This document shows, one piece after another, positions 33,801 to 45,800 of a DNA stretch of 64,000 bases (within the stretch, counting starts at the first letter, position 1; each line of letters opens with the position of its first letter). The stretch spans positions 98,501-162,500 of the forward strand of contig RPFO01000231.1 of the NCBI GenBank assembly GCA_009746045.1, written 5' to 3'. The stretch comes from Mesostigma viride (Eukaryota; Streptophyta; Mesostigmatophyceae; Mesostigmatales; Mesostigmataceae). A program made the position numbers and the translations under genes. The notes under the pieces were generated by a model. It did not search any database. It worked only from the letters and a program-made list of their open reading frames with translations, and was not told the origin of the DNA.

Positions 33801-36800
33801 GTTCTCTTGTTCTCTTGTTCTCTTGTTCTCTTGTTCTCTTGTTCTCTTGTTCTCTTGTTCTCTTGTTCTCTTGTTCTCTTGTTCTCTTGTTCTCTTGTTC
33901 TCTTGTTCTCTTGTTCTCTTGTTCCCTTGTTCCCTTGTTCTCTTGTTCTCTTGTTCTCTTGTTCTCTTGTTCTCTTGTTCTCTCGTTCTCTTGTTCTCTT
34001 GTTCCCTTGTTCTCTTGTTCTCTTGTTCCCTTGTTCTCTTGTTCCCTTGTTCTCTTGTTCCCTTGTTCCCTTGTTCTCTTGTTCTCTTGTTCTCTTGTTC
34101 TCTTGTTCTCTTGTTCTCTTGTTCTCTTGTTCTCTTGTTCTCTTGTTCTCTTGTTCTCTTGTTCTCTTGTTCTCTTGTTCTCTTGTTCTCTTGTTCTCTT
34201 GTTCTCTTGTTCTCTTGTTCTCTTGTTCCCTTGTTCTCTTGTTCTCTTGTTCTCTTGTTCTCTTGTTCTCTTGTTCTCTTGTTCTCTTGTTCTCTTGTTC
34301 CCTTGTTCTCTTGTTCCCTTGTTCTCTTGTTCTCTTGTTCTCTTGTTCTCTTGTTCTCTTGTTCTCTTGTTCCCTTGTTCCCTTGTTCCCTTGTTCTCTT
34401 GTTCTCTTGTTCTCTTGTTCTCTTGTTCTCTTGTTCTCTTGTTCTCTTGTTCTCTTGTTCTCTTGTTCTCTTGTTCTCTTGTTCTCTTGTTCTCTTGTTC
34501 TCTTGCTCTCTTGTTCTCTTGTTCTCTTGTTCCCTTGTTCTCTTGTTCTCTTGTTCCCTTGTTCCCTTGTTCTCTTGTTCTCTTGTTCTCTTGTTCTCTT
34601 GTTCTCTTGCTCTCTTGTTCTCTTGTTCTCTTGTTCCCTTGTTCTCTTGTTCTCTTGTTCCCTTGTTCTCTTGTTCTCTTGTTCTCTTGTTCCCTTGTTC
34701 CCTTGTTCTCTTGTTCTCTTGTTCCCTTGTTCCCTTGTTCTCTTGTTCTCTTGTTCTCTTGTTCCCTTGTTCTCTTGTTCTCTTGTTCTCTTGTTCCCTT
34801 GTTCTCTTGTTCCCTTGTTCTCTTGTTCCCTTGTTCCCTTGTTCTCTTGTTCTCTTGTTCTCTTGTTCCCTTGTTCCCTTGTTCTCTTGTTCTCTTGTTC
34901 CCTTGTTCTCTTGTTCTCTTGTTCTCTTGTTCTCTTGCTCCCTCGATCCCTTGTTCCTTCGCCCCCTTGTTGCGTTGGTGCGTGCTCGACTTGCTGCGTG
35001 CGTGCCTCGCTGCGTGCTTGCCCCGTTGCGTGTGACAGAATCTGATCGAGATCAAGCCGGAGGTGGCCACGCTGGTGTGCGAGAAGACCAAGATTTTGAA
35101 ATGGCTACTCACCCGGATAAAGGTGCGCACCAGAATTAGCCGAATAGGTGAAGGAGGTTATGCCATCAGAGCCATGCAGACGAAATGATTTGTGATGGCT
35201 GCTTACCCGGATAAAGTTGCGCGCTTTAACTAGCCTATTAAATGCAGGCGAGCACACCATCATGGCAGTTTGAACAGAAACGTGACGGCTGCTGGAATGG
35301 AGCAGGTGGGCAGTACTTGGCAAAATGAAAGAAGGGCACTTGGCCACCAAAGGGGGGGGGGGGAAATAATCACATAGGGCCATCGGGCCATGGGGTCAAG
35401 CTGAGCCGTGGTCGGATTGATAAACCAATGGGGCTGCAGTGCGGCACTCAAGTGACTAACCCACCCCCTCCCCGAGCCTACCGTTCCCCTAAGTCCTCCC
35501 CCCAACCTGCCCCCATCCCCCCTGCCCCCCTGCCTCCCTCGTGTCTCCCCCTTCTGTTCCCTCCCATTCCTCACCCCTCCTCCCCTCCCCTCCCCACCTG
35601 CCTCCCATCACCTCTCCCAGGCCAAGGAGTGCGACGCCAACAAGCTGTACGCGAGTGAGATGATTGCCATCCTGCTGCAGGTATGCATACAATTAGCTCT
35701 ACTAGGGTTCAGGTAGCAAGCAGTTAGTTAGCAATTAGTTAGTAAGAATGCTGATACCATGCACTGTGAAATATTCAGCTGTACGTGAGCGACGAGACTG
35801 GCAGTAAGTCACGCTATGTGATGCTGCATTCTCGGCTTGCGTCAGGTTGCCACCGAGTGCATGAGCCAATGCCACCAATTGTCGGGTACGTTATAGATTC
35901 AAAAGAAATAATTAGTATGATAACAATATGATAAGAATACTAGTATGAAAACAATATATGTACTATGATAACAATGGAAAAAAATGATTGGAATAGGTAA
36001 CTTTTCGGATGCATGGGTCAGCAAGGCCACGTTCCTTTGGATGCAACGCCAGTCATCGGGATGTCGTGATCACGCACCCAGGGATATGCAGTTCCCTGGG
36101 GCCACCAGTTGATTGTGAGTGACTGCCTACCCTGGGATATCTCAGCTTTCATTCCTGCCCCCTGACATGGCGGCCCCCTCTTATTCCCTCACTAGGTAGA
36201 CGTATCTACCTGACTCAACAGTTGTCCCCTGACATGGCGGCCGCCTCTTATTCCCTCACTAGGTAGACATGTTTACCTGACTCAACAGTTTTTCCTTTTT
36301 TAAATCTTTTCCCTCTCCTAGTCACTCATCGTCCTGTCTATAACCCTGATGGAGGCATGGATGACGTCCTGTGGTGATGCATGCAAAGCAATCCAACCCA
36401 AGGATGACCGTATTCATAGTGACAACAATAAGCACATAGTAATAGTATGGTCGTATTCATGGCTTCAGGAGCTTGGAAGGGATGGGTTTGGCCATGCACC
36501 AATATTCATGGTGGTATGTCCAAACAAGCCCTGCTCCTCACCCCGCTGTCATGGTTGTCCTCGGTCCCTGGTCATCCTCTGTCCCTGCAGGGTAATGCAG
36601 CGAACCAGAAGCGCCTGGGCAACATGGGTGGTGTGGACGCCTTGCTACAGGTGCAGACCACGGTCTTGTTATAGTGTGGACAGAAAGCCAAGTATATTTG
36701 CGAGGACGCCTTGCTACAGGCCAGACCACGGTGCACTTGTAATGTTGATGTTGACTCAAGGGAAACTATATTTGCTTGGACTCTTTGCTATTTGTGCAAA

Positions 36801-39800
36801 CCACGGCCCTACCACCAAGTTCCCGGCAACCACAGAAAACTAGGATCCACCATTTTTGTGGATGCCTTGCAATGCTTAACGACACAAACCTTACAACTAG
36901 GTCTATAAAGTGAGCCCTGGACAAATAGATAGTGGATGCCGTGTAGGAGGCAATAACGATCGGACAAATAGATAGTGGATACCGAGTAGGAGGCAATAAC
37001 AATCGGCGTATAATTAACGGTATATGTCAAGTGATCACAGGCCATTCGTGGGGTGCGTTGCTGCTGTTTAGGGCAGCAAGCCTGTAATTAGGTTCATGGT
37101 AACCATCAGGAGCGATCCTGTCTATTGGAATGCTAGCCTGTAATTAGGTTCATGGTAACCATCAGGAGCGATCCTGTCTATTGGAATGCTAGCCTGTAAT
37201 TAGGTTCATGGTAACCATCAGGAGCGATCCTGTCTATTGGAATGCTAGCCTGTAATTAGGTTCATGGTAACCATCAGGAGCGATCCTGTCTATTGGAATG
37301 CTAGCCTGTAATTAGGTTCATGGTAACCATCAGGAGCGATCCTGTCTATTGGAATGCTAGCCTGTAATTAGGTTCATGGTAACCATCAGGAGCGATCCTG
37401 TCTATTGGAATGCTAGCCTGTAATTAGGTTCATGGTAACCATCAGGAGCGATCCTGTCTATTGGAATGCTAGCCTGTAATTAGGTTCATGGTAACCATCA
37501 GGAGCGATCCTGTCTATTGGAATGCTTTGCTACAGGTAATGGCAACATTACTCTAGTCATGACTTTTATCTACCCGCAGCGCATCTGGTATCTTTCTTGA
37601 ATTACATTCATTCTAGTTGCTTGAAGTTGGCTAAATTATCTGTAGCAACGATGTAGCAACTTCCACCTGTTGAAATAGGCACACTGCTGTAACTAGCAGC
37701 TTTGAGATTATAGCCACAGCCACGAAACATCTGCCTCCTTGCGTTATTTTCTCCCCCCCCCCCCCCCCCCCTTTGTACTCATCGCACGTGACAACCTTGC
37801 CACCTCACCTCGACTCTCACCACGGAATCCTCCTTCCTTGGGCCTCTGGTTTCCCTGTGCCTCAGGCACTGGCGTTCTACAAAGGCCGCACGCCCGCCGC
37901 GGGGGAAGAGGAGGAGATGGTGGAGAACTTCTTCGACGCGCTGTGCAGGTATCTGTGTCTTTGGTTCTAGTGCGGTGTCTTTGGTGTTATACCAATTTGT
38001 TGCGGTACTGGTGACAGGGGAAGAGGAGGAGATGGTGGAGAGCTTCTTCGACGCGCTGTGCAGGTTGGGGCTAGTGCGATATCTCTATTGTTGCAGTGGT
38101 ATATGCTAACTAATGTGTAGTAGGATGGTGCCGGTAATAGGGAAAGGAGATGGTGGAAGGCATTTTTTATGGGTGCGCAGTTAACGTCCCAAGCCAGCCA
38201 ATGCGAAAGATCTAAGCTAGTGCAAGGTGCAATTGATCAAGCTGGCTTAGCCGCGTATCCGCGTACCGCGATAGCAAGCAAGATCGCAGTAAATCGACTA
38301 ACTGAGTTGTGGCTTGTCCTCAGCTAGGCCTGATAGCATGGTTAGTTAATCTAGCTATGCTACATGGCATACCCTGAGGCAAATGGCATCCGGAATAGTG
38401 CCCCTTGGTCTGAGAGAGTCGTAAACTCTCGTTTCATCAATCACCAAACCAAAGAGGACGAGTCGATCGTCCTCGGACCAATTTCACCCAGCTGCGCTAC
38501 CAAGCTGGCAAGTTGGTGTGCGGGCGCGCTGACATGTGCGCCGACCTTCTAGAGACTGCCGTCAGGCCCCAAAAGATTCCGTCTGACGTCTAGGGCCGAC
38601 CGAGCCCCTAGAAGATCTCGTACTTCTGGCTAGGCCCAAAATAACTGGTCCGAAACACACAAAGTACCAAATTACCACACAAAGTCCCGAACTTAGGACC
38701 CATGCCCAAATACGTCCCGAATTGAGTCCTATAGCGGGCGATGAAAGCGAGCTATCGAAAGTCCCAAACGAATAGCAAATGACTCTCGGCTTACTTATTT
38801 GAGACACATACAAAGGTCTGGGCCGAAACACTCCTCCCTTTCCCAGGGGACGATAGCTCTATCGTCCTGGCTTGGAGCGCACGCAACGAGACAAGCACAA
38901 ACAAAATTAGCAAGAAAAGCAAATCACATGCAAAGCAGGCAACACACACACAATAGCGACAAGCCCTGGCAGGCTGGGAAGTCCACCTGGGTCTCAGTCA
39001 GCCATGAAGGTTAACTATGGATCCATCCTCTATCCATCCATCTATCTTACTACATACAACACTACTACCTTCGCGGTAGCCTAGTGGAGGGCATGCTTGG
39101 CCTTACACTCGCAAAGCAAGCGTTCACACCCTTCTAGCTCGTTCTCGCTTCGCCACGAATCCTCGTAATTATGCTGAGCAAAACGCCACCGTAGGCGATA
39201 CTGCCGGTGTCTACCTCGCCCATGCTTGATGTCCCGGTGGTCGACAATCTCGTCCACCTCATCTTCCTGTTCTCCAGTCTCCGGGTTGTACTCTGCAGGG
39301 GCTGGCGGGTTGAGCCGACCTTGGATGGAGTTCTGGTGGTATAACTTGAGCTGGTCTCGATGGAAGTTGGGGGAAGTGTTCCAGGAGCTCGGGATGTCCA
39401 CCTTGACCATCACGTATCCCAGCTTCTGCAGCACCTTGTGTGGACCTAGGAACATATGGCCCTAGACGCGACGCCGCGCAGCGGCACCGTGCTGATAGGT
39501 GACCGCTGCGCGGCGGTGTGCGAGCACATCCCCCACCTTTCACAGCTTATGCTTGATGTCGATCACATCCCACTCCTCCCACGGTATCTCCGCCAAGCGC
39601 TTCAGCACCTTGTCTGGTAGTTACGGATCGAGCGCCTCAATGAACCTCACCCTGTATTCTGTCCAGGTCAGGTCCTCGAGGCGAGCCGAGAATGCCTAAA
39701 ACTCCGTCAGGAACTCCCGGAACGGCGTGGTGCCTTGGCTTAGCTTGGAAAAAGCCAGACGCTCGTAAAGCTTCCAGTCAGGGCCACCAGCTTGCGCGGA

Positions 39801-42800
39801 ATGAGCTCCGACAGCTCCTCTACTGTGCGAGAGGGTACAGGCGCGACACGACCCTGTCACAGTTGAGCATCCTGACCACCGAGGGATCCATGCAATTTGT
39901 GACGACGTAGGAGATAAGAACGTAGGAGATAAGAACGTAGGAGATAAGAACGTAGGAGATAAGAACGTAGGAGATAAGAACGTAGGAGATAAGAACGTAG
40001 GAGATAAGAACGTAGGAAATAAGAATGTAGGAGATAAGAACGTAGGAAATAAGAACGTAGGAGATAAGAACATAGGAGATAAGAACGTAGGAGATAAGAA
40101 TGTAGGAGATAAGAATGTAGGAGATAAGAACATAGGAGATAAGAATGTGGTCTGCAGCTTGGACTGTACGCGCCAGACGCGATGACGCTGGCCCATCCTC
40201 ATCGTATACCGGCGGCGGAACCCTAGCCTCGACCTGGGTCCACAGCGACGTCGCATTGGACTGCAGGTCACCACCAAGAGAAACCAGTCGACCGCTCGTC
40301 CAGGGATGCTGTAATCGTTGGGTTCGTTGCGTGTGATGTAGGTCGCGTTCTGACTAAGCGGACCACACATCTGCGACATGGTCAGCTTGCTTAGCGGCGG
40401 CTGCTGCAACTGCTGATGCTGATGCTGATGCTGATGCTGATGCTGATGCGGCTGCTGCCACTCAGGTTGCTGCTGCCGCAGCGGTGGCTGCCGCTGTCTG
40501 CCATCGCTGCTGCTGCACTGAATGCTGCTGTTGCGAATGCACCGGGTGCTGCTGCTGCGGCTGCACTGGCTGGTGCTGCTGCAGCTGCCCTTGCTGGACT
40601 GCACTCGTGGGATCTGGGGGCCTCATTCTCCCCAACCCGTTCCATCTGCTGGTTGTAATCAGCCTGCATTCGCTGCGGCTGCTATTCCTCAATACTATCC
40701 ACCCTATCATCTCCTCGTGGCCTTCGCGGCTCACGGGAGGTACTAGCCAGCTCACCTTGGTGACCTACAGGGCTGCCTTGCTGGGAGGACGATCCCTGCT
40801 GTGCTGTACCTGGTACTCTGGGCTGCCCTGGCTATCCCTGTATATATGCACCTGTATATACGCACCTGTATCCTCGGATTGACTCCTAGTCGTACCTCGT
40901 CCCTTCTTGTTACTTCGCGGCATGCTTACCTGTACCACATCCACAAGAGAAGGAAGGAGAGAGGAAGAAAGAGGAAAATGCCAAACACATGCGCGCAAAC
41001 ATCCAACCCACTGCCCTAAATTGCTATACGAAGAGCCCTTGTGTTGAAGCCGCAAGGTGCGTTTTGAATAGCGCAGGGCCTGCGCAGGGCCAGCCCACAA
41101 TTTAGCAAGAAATAAAGCTGAGTTCATCCGCGCCAGCCTGGGAAACTGGCCGTGGTCAACGGCGGCGTTGTCTAGCTTAAAGGGCGGCCAAATTGTAGGG
41201 TTTGGACTTGAAAGCATCCTGTCGACTGGGCACCGACGGGCAGCTCGGGTCTACACGACACTAGGAATCGGCGCCAAGCCAGCAAGAAAGCGGGCTGAGC
41301 AACGTGAAGGTATGTTTGTCATGCATTATGTGGTAGTCGCTTGCAGCCCAACTGCCTTGCTCCGTCCCTCTTGCCTGCGCGCATAGGAGGCGATGTTATG
41401 TGCGCCCTTCCCTTGTGTTTGTGTTTGTGAATGTCGTTTCTTGTGACCGTTTGTGAGCGTCCTGGCTGCGGAAGTCGAGGAAATCGTTAGGGTGGCCTCC
41501 GTGATAAACTGCCTGCCTTTTCGCAAGCACGAAGCCAACGGAAACCACTCTAACGACGTCCTCGACTTCCGCAGCCAGGACGCTCACAAACGGTCACAAG
41601 AAACGACATAAAAAAAAAAAAGGGAAGGGCGCACATAACATCGCCTCGTACGCGTGCAGGCAAGAGGCACGGCGCAAGGCAGTTGGCTGCAAGCGACTAC
41701 CACATAATGCATGACAAACATACCTTCACGTTGCTCAGCCCGCTTTCTTGCTGGCTTGGCGCCGATTCCTAGTGTCGTGTAGAGCCGAGCTGCCCGTCGG
41801 TGCCCAGTCGACAGGATGCTTTCAGACCCTACAATATGGCCGCCCTTTAAGCTAGACAATGCCGCCGTTGACCACGGCCAGTTTCCCAGGCTGGCGCGGA
41901 TGAACTCAGCTTTATATCTTGCTAAATTGCGGGCCGGCCCTGCGCAGGCCCTGCGCTATTCAAAACGCACCTTGCGGCTTAATCACGAGGGCTCTTCGCG
42001 AGGACTTATGAAAACCCTCTAGAAACACCTCCGATCTAGTGTTACATCCCAAACCAGCCAATGCGAAAGATCTAAGCTAGTGCAAGGTGCAATTGATCAA
42101 GCTGGCTTAGCCGCGTATCCGCGTACCGCGATAGCAAGCAAGATCGCAGTAAATCGACTAACTGAGTTGTGGTTCGTCCTCAGCTAGGCCTGATAGCATG
42201 GTTAGTTAATCTAGCTATGCTACACGGCATACCATGAGGCAAATGGCATCCGGAATAGTGCCCCTTGGTCTAAGAGAGTCGTCAACATCGTTTCATCAAT
42301 CACCAAACCAAAGAGGACGAGTCCATCGTCCTCAGACCAATTTCACCCCGCTGCGCTACCAAGCTGGCAAGTTGGTGTGCGGGCGCGCCGACATGCGTGC
42401 CGACCTTCCAGAAACTGCCGTCAGGCCCCAAGAGATTCCGTCTGACGACTATGGCCGACCCAGCCCCTAGAAGATCTCCTACTTCTGGCTAGGCCCAAAA
42501 TAACTGGCCGGAATCACACAAAGTCCCAAATTGACACACAAAGTCCCGAACTTAGGACCCATGCCCAAATACGTCTCGAATTGAGTCCTACAGCTTTGCG
42601 GGCGATGAAAGCGAGCTATCGAAAGCCCCAAACGAATAACAAATGACTCTCGACTTATTTATTTGAGACATGGTTACACCCATACAAAGGTCTTGGCCGA
42701 AACACGCAGGTAGGCAACACCTGAGAGTAGACAATGAAGCTTTGGCAAAGCAGGCAGCTTTGCATAGATAATATTTCTGCATCGCACTTAGTTATAATTC

Positions 42801-45800
42801 ATATTTTTTACCATTATTATCAAGGGGGGTACTCAAAAACAAGAAAATTGACATCATGCTGGATTCGAGTAGATCTCGCGAAAACAAGCATGTTTGCCAC
42901 TGGTCGCAACCCCAGGGGGTATCTAGGTAAGAAGTTACAGAGCCTCAAAACCCGTTAACTTAAAGGGTAGTTAGGTAGGGTGCCGGGCCGATATGGGTTT
43001 TTTACAACAAAACAATTGGATTTTCTGCTAGCTCCCTGTATGGTCGGAATTTTGAAACGGTTTGACGGACAAACTGATAGCACTTGGCGAGCTGAACCCA
43101 AATCTGCAGTCAAAATTTTCGCAGGTACCATAGAGGGGGGGGGGGTTGCCCGCAAGATGGTGCTGCCCCTAGGCACGGAAGTATGCTGCCGTCTGCCACC
43201 ACTACAAGGCTTCGGCTATCCAGCGCCGTGCCGTGCCAGTATCGCGTCGCGCCGGCCAACGACCCATTTCAGAAAACCGGAATTTTCCCATACACCAATA
43301 TGCTCAAACGGTAGAGCTCGCTGAGACGATCATTTTTGCTCCCTAGGTCGACCCCTAGAACCCATGGGACCTCGGGGTTTTGCTAGGTATAGCGCCTACA
43401 TGCTAGGTAGGTAGGGTCCAAGGGCCAACTTTTGGAAAATTTCAGCATGGTGTCTTTTATTTTTGTTTTGAGTACCCCCCTTGTTATTATTATTAATTGG
43501 GCTTGCGAGTCTGATCCGTGCATTGTTTTTATAATGCTTTCCGTTTGTGCATGCCAGGGACATGGAAATGCTTTCTATGATATGATCATGCAAAGCGGGT
43601 GACCTCTCCCCTTTCAACACAGCTGCCTGCCACTGCTGTTTCACTGGTTGCCATCGCTCCTCCTTTCGCCCCCCCGTAAAACCTGAAGCTATAGCCAATC
43701 ACCCCCGAATGCGAAGTCAGATGGAGAGCTAACAGCTCCCCTTTCCCTGACACACCCTGTTTCCTTATTATGCTGGCTATTCCCGTCCGACAAGATTCCC
43801 TCTTCGTCATTCCCCATGCTTTATTTCATCTTTCCCCATCCCCTCTTCATCGTTCTCCACTCCCTTTCCAGCATGGTCATGCCGGTGGAGAACAAGCTCA
43901 AGTTCGTCAAGGCGGAGGGGCTGGAGCTGATGGTCATCATCATCAAGCAGGTGCGGCATCACGGGATAAGGGAGGGACCCATCCAATGTTCACACAAACC
44001 CTACTGATGGCCACCCGCATGCACACACCCCAGGCATGTTAAGCTCAACCACTGCTCGTCATGTGCGTGCAGTTTTCCTTTCTTTTCTCGGCCCCCGGCG
44101 ATCGCCCGCCCCCACGCCCACCCCCGCCCCCACCCATACCCAACATCCACCCCATGCGCACAGGCCAAGCTCAAGCACAACTACAGGCCAAGCTCAAGCC
44201 ACAACCCGTGCTTGCTCCCCCTTCCTTGCTTGTTTCCTATTGCTTGTTCCTTTCAATCTTTCCTGGTCACCCACACCCACACTCTCGTACCCAACCTCCA
44301 CGCCATATGCAGGCCAAGCTCTACCGCAATTCTTGCTTGCAGGCCAAGCTCAACCGCAATTCATGCTTGCAGGCCAAGCTCCACCGCTTCTCATGCTTGT
44401 TCCCCTTCCCCTCGTTCCCGGTCACGCACACCCCACACCCTCAGGCCAAGCTCAACCGCTACTCGGCACTGCGCGTGCTGGACTTCTCGATGACGAACTT
44501 CCCGCCCGCATGCGAGCGCTTTGTGGAGGTCCTCGGCCTCAAGACCGTCTTTGCCGTGTTCATGGGCAAGGTGGGGTGCTGTCACTAGTCATTCTGTCCT
44601 CTGTCACCACCCCCCTAGCATTCCTCGGCCTCAAGACCGTCTTCGCCTTGTTCATGGGCAAGGTGGGGCGTCGTCGCTGTACCCATCCATGGGGTGTTGT
44701 CGCTTTCTGCATGGGCTTGGTGGGGCCTTCTATCAACTTCCTGTTGCCCAGGGGACGGACAGCATGATGGCGTTACCTGGCGTCCTGTATCGCCACCTCG
44801 TCCCTGTTGTCCTGGGTGTCCGGGGATGGGCATGGTGGTGCGGACACCTGACCGAGCACTCGAGAGTAGTATAGTAAAGTATAGTATAGTAAAGTATGTA
44901 GTATTGTATGTAGTATTGTATGTAGTATAGTATCGTATGTAGTATAGTATAGCACGTAGTATAGTATAGTATGTAGTATAGTACAGTATGTAGTATAGTA
45001 TAGTATGTAGTATAGTGTAGTATGTAGTATAGTATCGCCTCTATCGCCACCACCCTACCAGTGCTCGGCCTCAAGACCATCTTCGCCGTCTTCAAGGGAA
45101 GGTGTGCCCCTTTGCCTTTTTCATGGGCAACGTAGTGCGCTGTCTGCTATTCATGTCGCCCTCTATCGCAATCACCCTACCAGCACTCGGCCTCAAGGCC
45201 AAGTTTGTCGTGTTCATGGGCAGGACGGGTGTTTCCTGCACCCTAGGCTGATTGGTCAGGCTTCTGCTTTCTTCTTGGACACAGGTGGGGGGCCATCATG
45301 GCCCTCTTCATGGGAAAGGAGGGAGCCCTTGACTCCTAAGTTGCTTTATAGGACTTGGCAGTTTCTTTCACGGGCAGGAGTGTGTGTGGGGGGTTAATCT
45401 CATGGGCCAAATGTGAGGTGCTGTTGCTCTCTTGATCAGCAAGGTGTGTGGGTTTCGCTGCCCTCTATCGCCACCAATTGATGAATGCCTCTCGTCCATG
45501 TTCTTCTGTGCTGGAAACTCAGCGTCTTGCATCGCGCTCACTATAGTATATGTTTATGATTATTATATTAATATTATGTTTATTGATCTCCGATGCTACG
45601 GGGCATTTATGCAGGCGCATAAAGGGAAGAAGTCGGACGTCACGCCCGAGGAGGAAGAAGGCCGCGCACTGTCCATCATTGCATCCCTTGGCGGTAAGCA
45701 CCCGTCCCAGACTATGAAACTAAAATGGATGGGTTTTAAATGCTCCTTGTAATCTCGCCAAAACCTGTTCTTGCATTTCTAAAGGAATAAGACTTGTCTT

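Larger units (their letters stand above)
38176..42709 (-). mobile_element. Ty3/gypsy chromodomain LTR retroelement, internally deleted, antisense in intron 11
   Basis: Two direct LTRs (38181-38830 and 42040-42704) are flanked by the 5-bp duplication CGCAG (38176-38180 and 42705-42709). In minus orientation the LTR starts TGTTTCGGCC and ends near GGGATGTAACA. The purine tract GGGAAAGGGAGGAG lies exactly upstream of the 3' LTR (38831-38844). The internal part encodes, on the minus strand, a Gag-like region and then the integrase C-terminus plus chromodomain. Protease, RT, RNase H and the integrase core are missing. LTR divergence (indels and substitutions) shows it is not recent. Confidence 0.93.

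Noticed and set aside
26373-35139. Four overlapping open frames of about 2,880 codons (LFSCSLVL or ENKRTREQ repeats)
   Set aside because: They are a by-product of an 8-bp array without stop codons in any phase; the array lies within an intron and the frames have no unique sequence beyond short edges.
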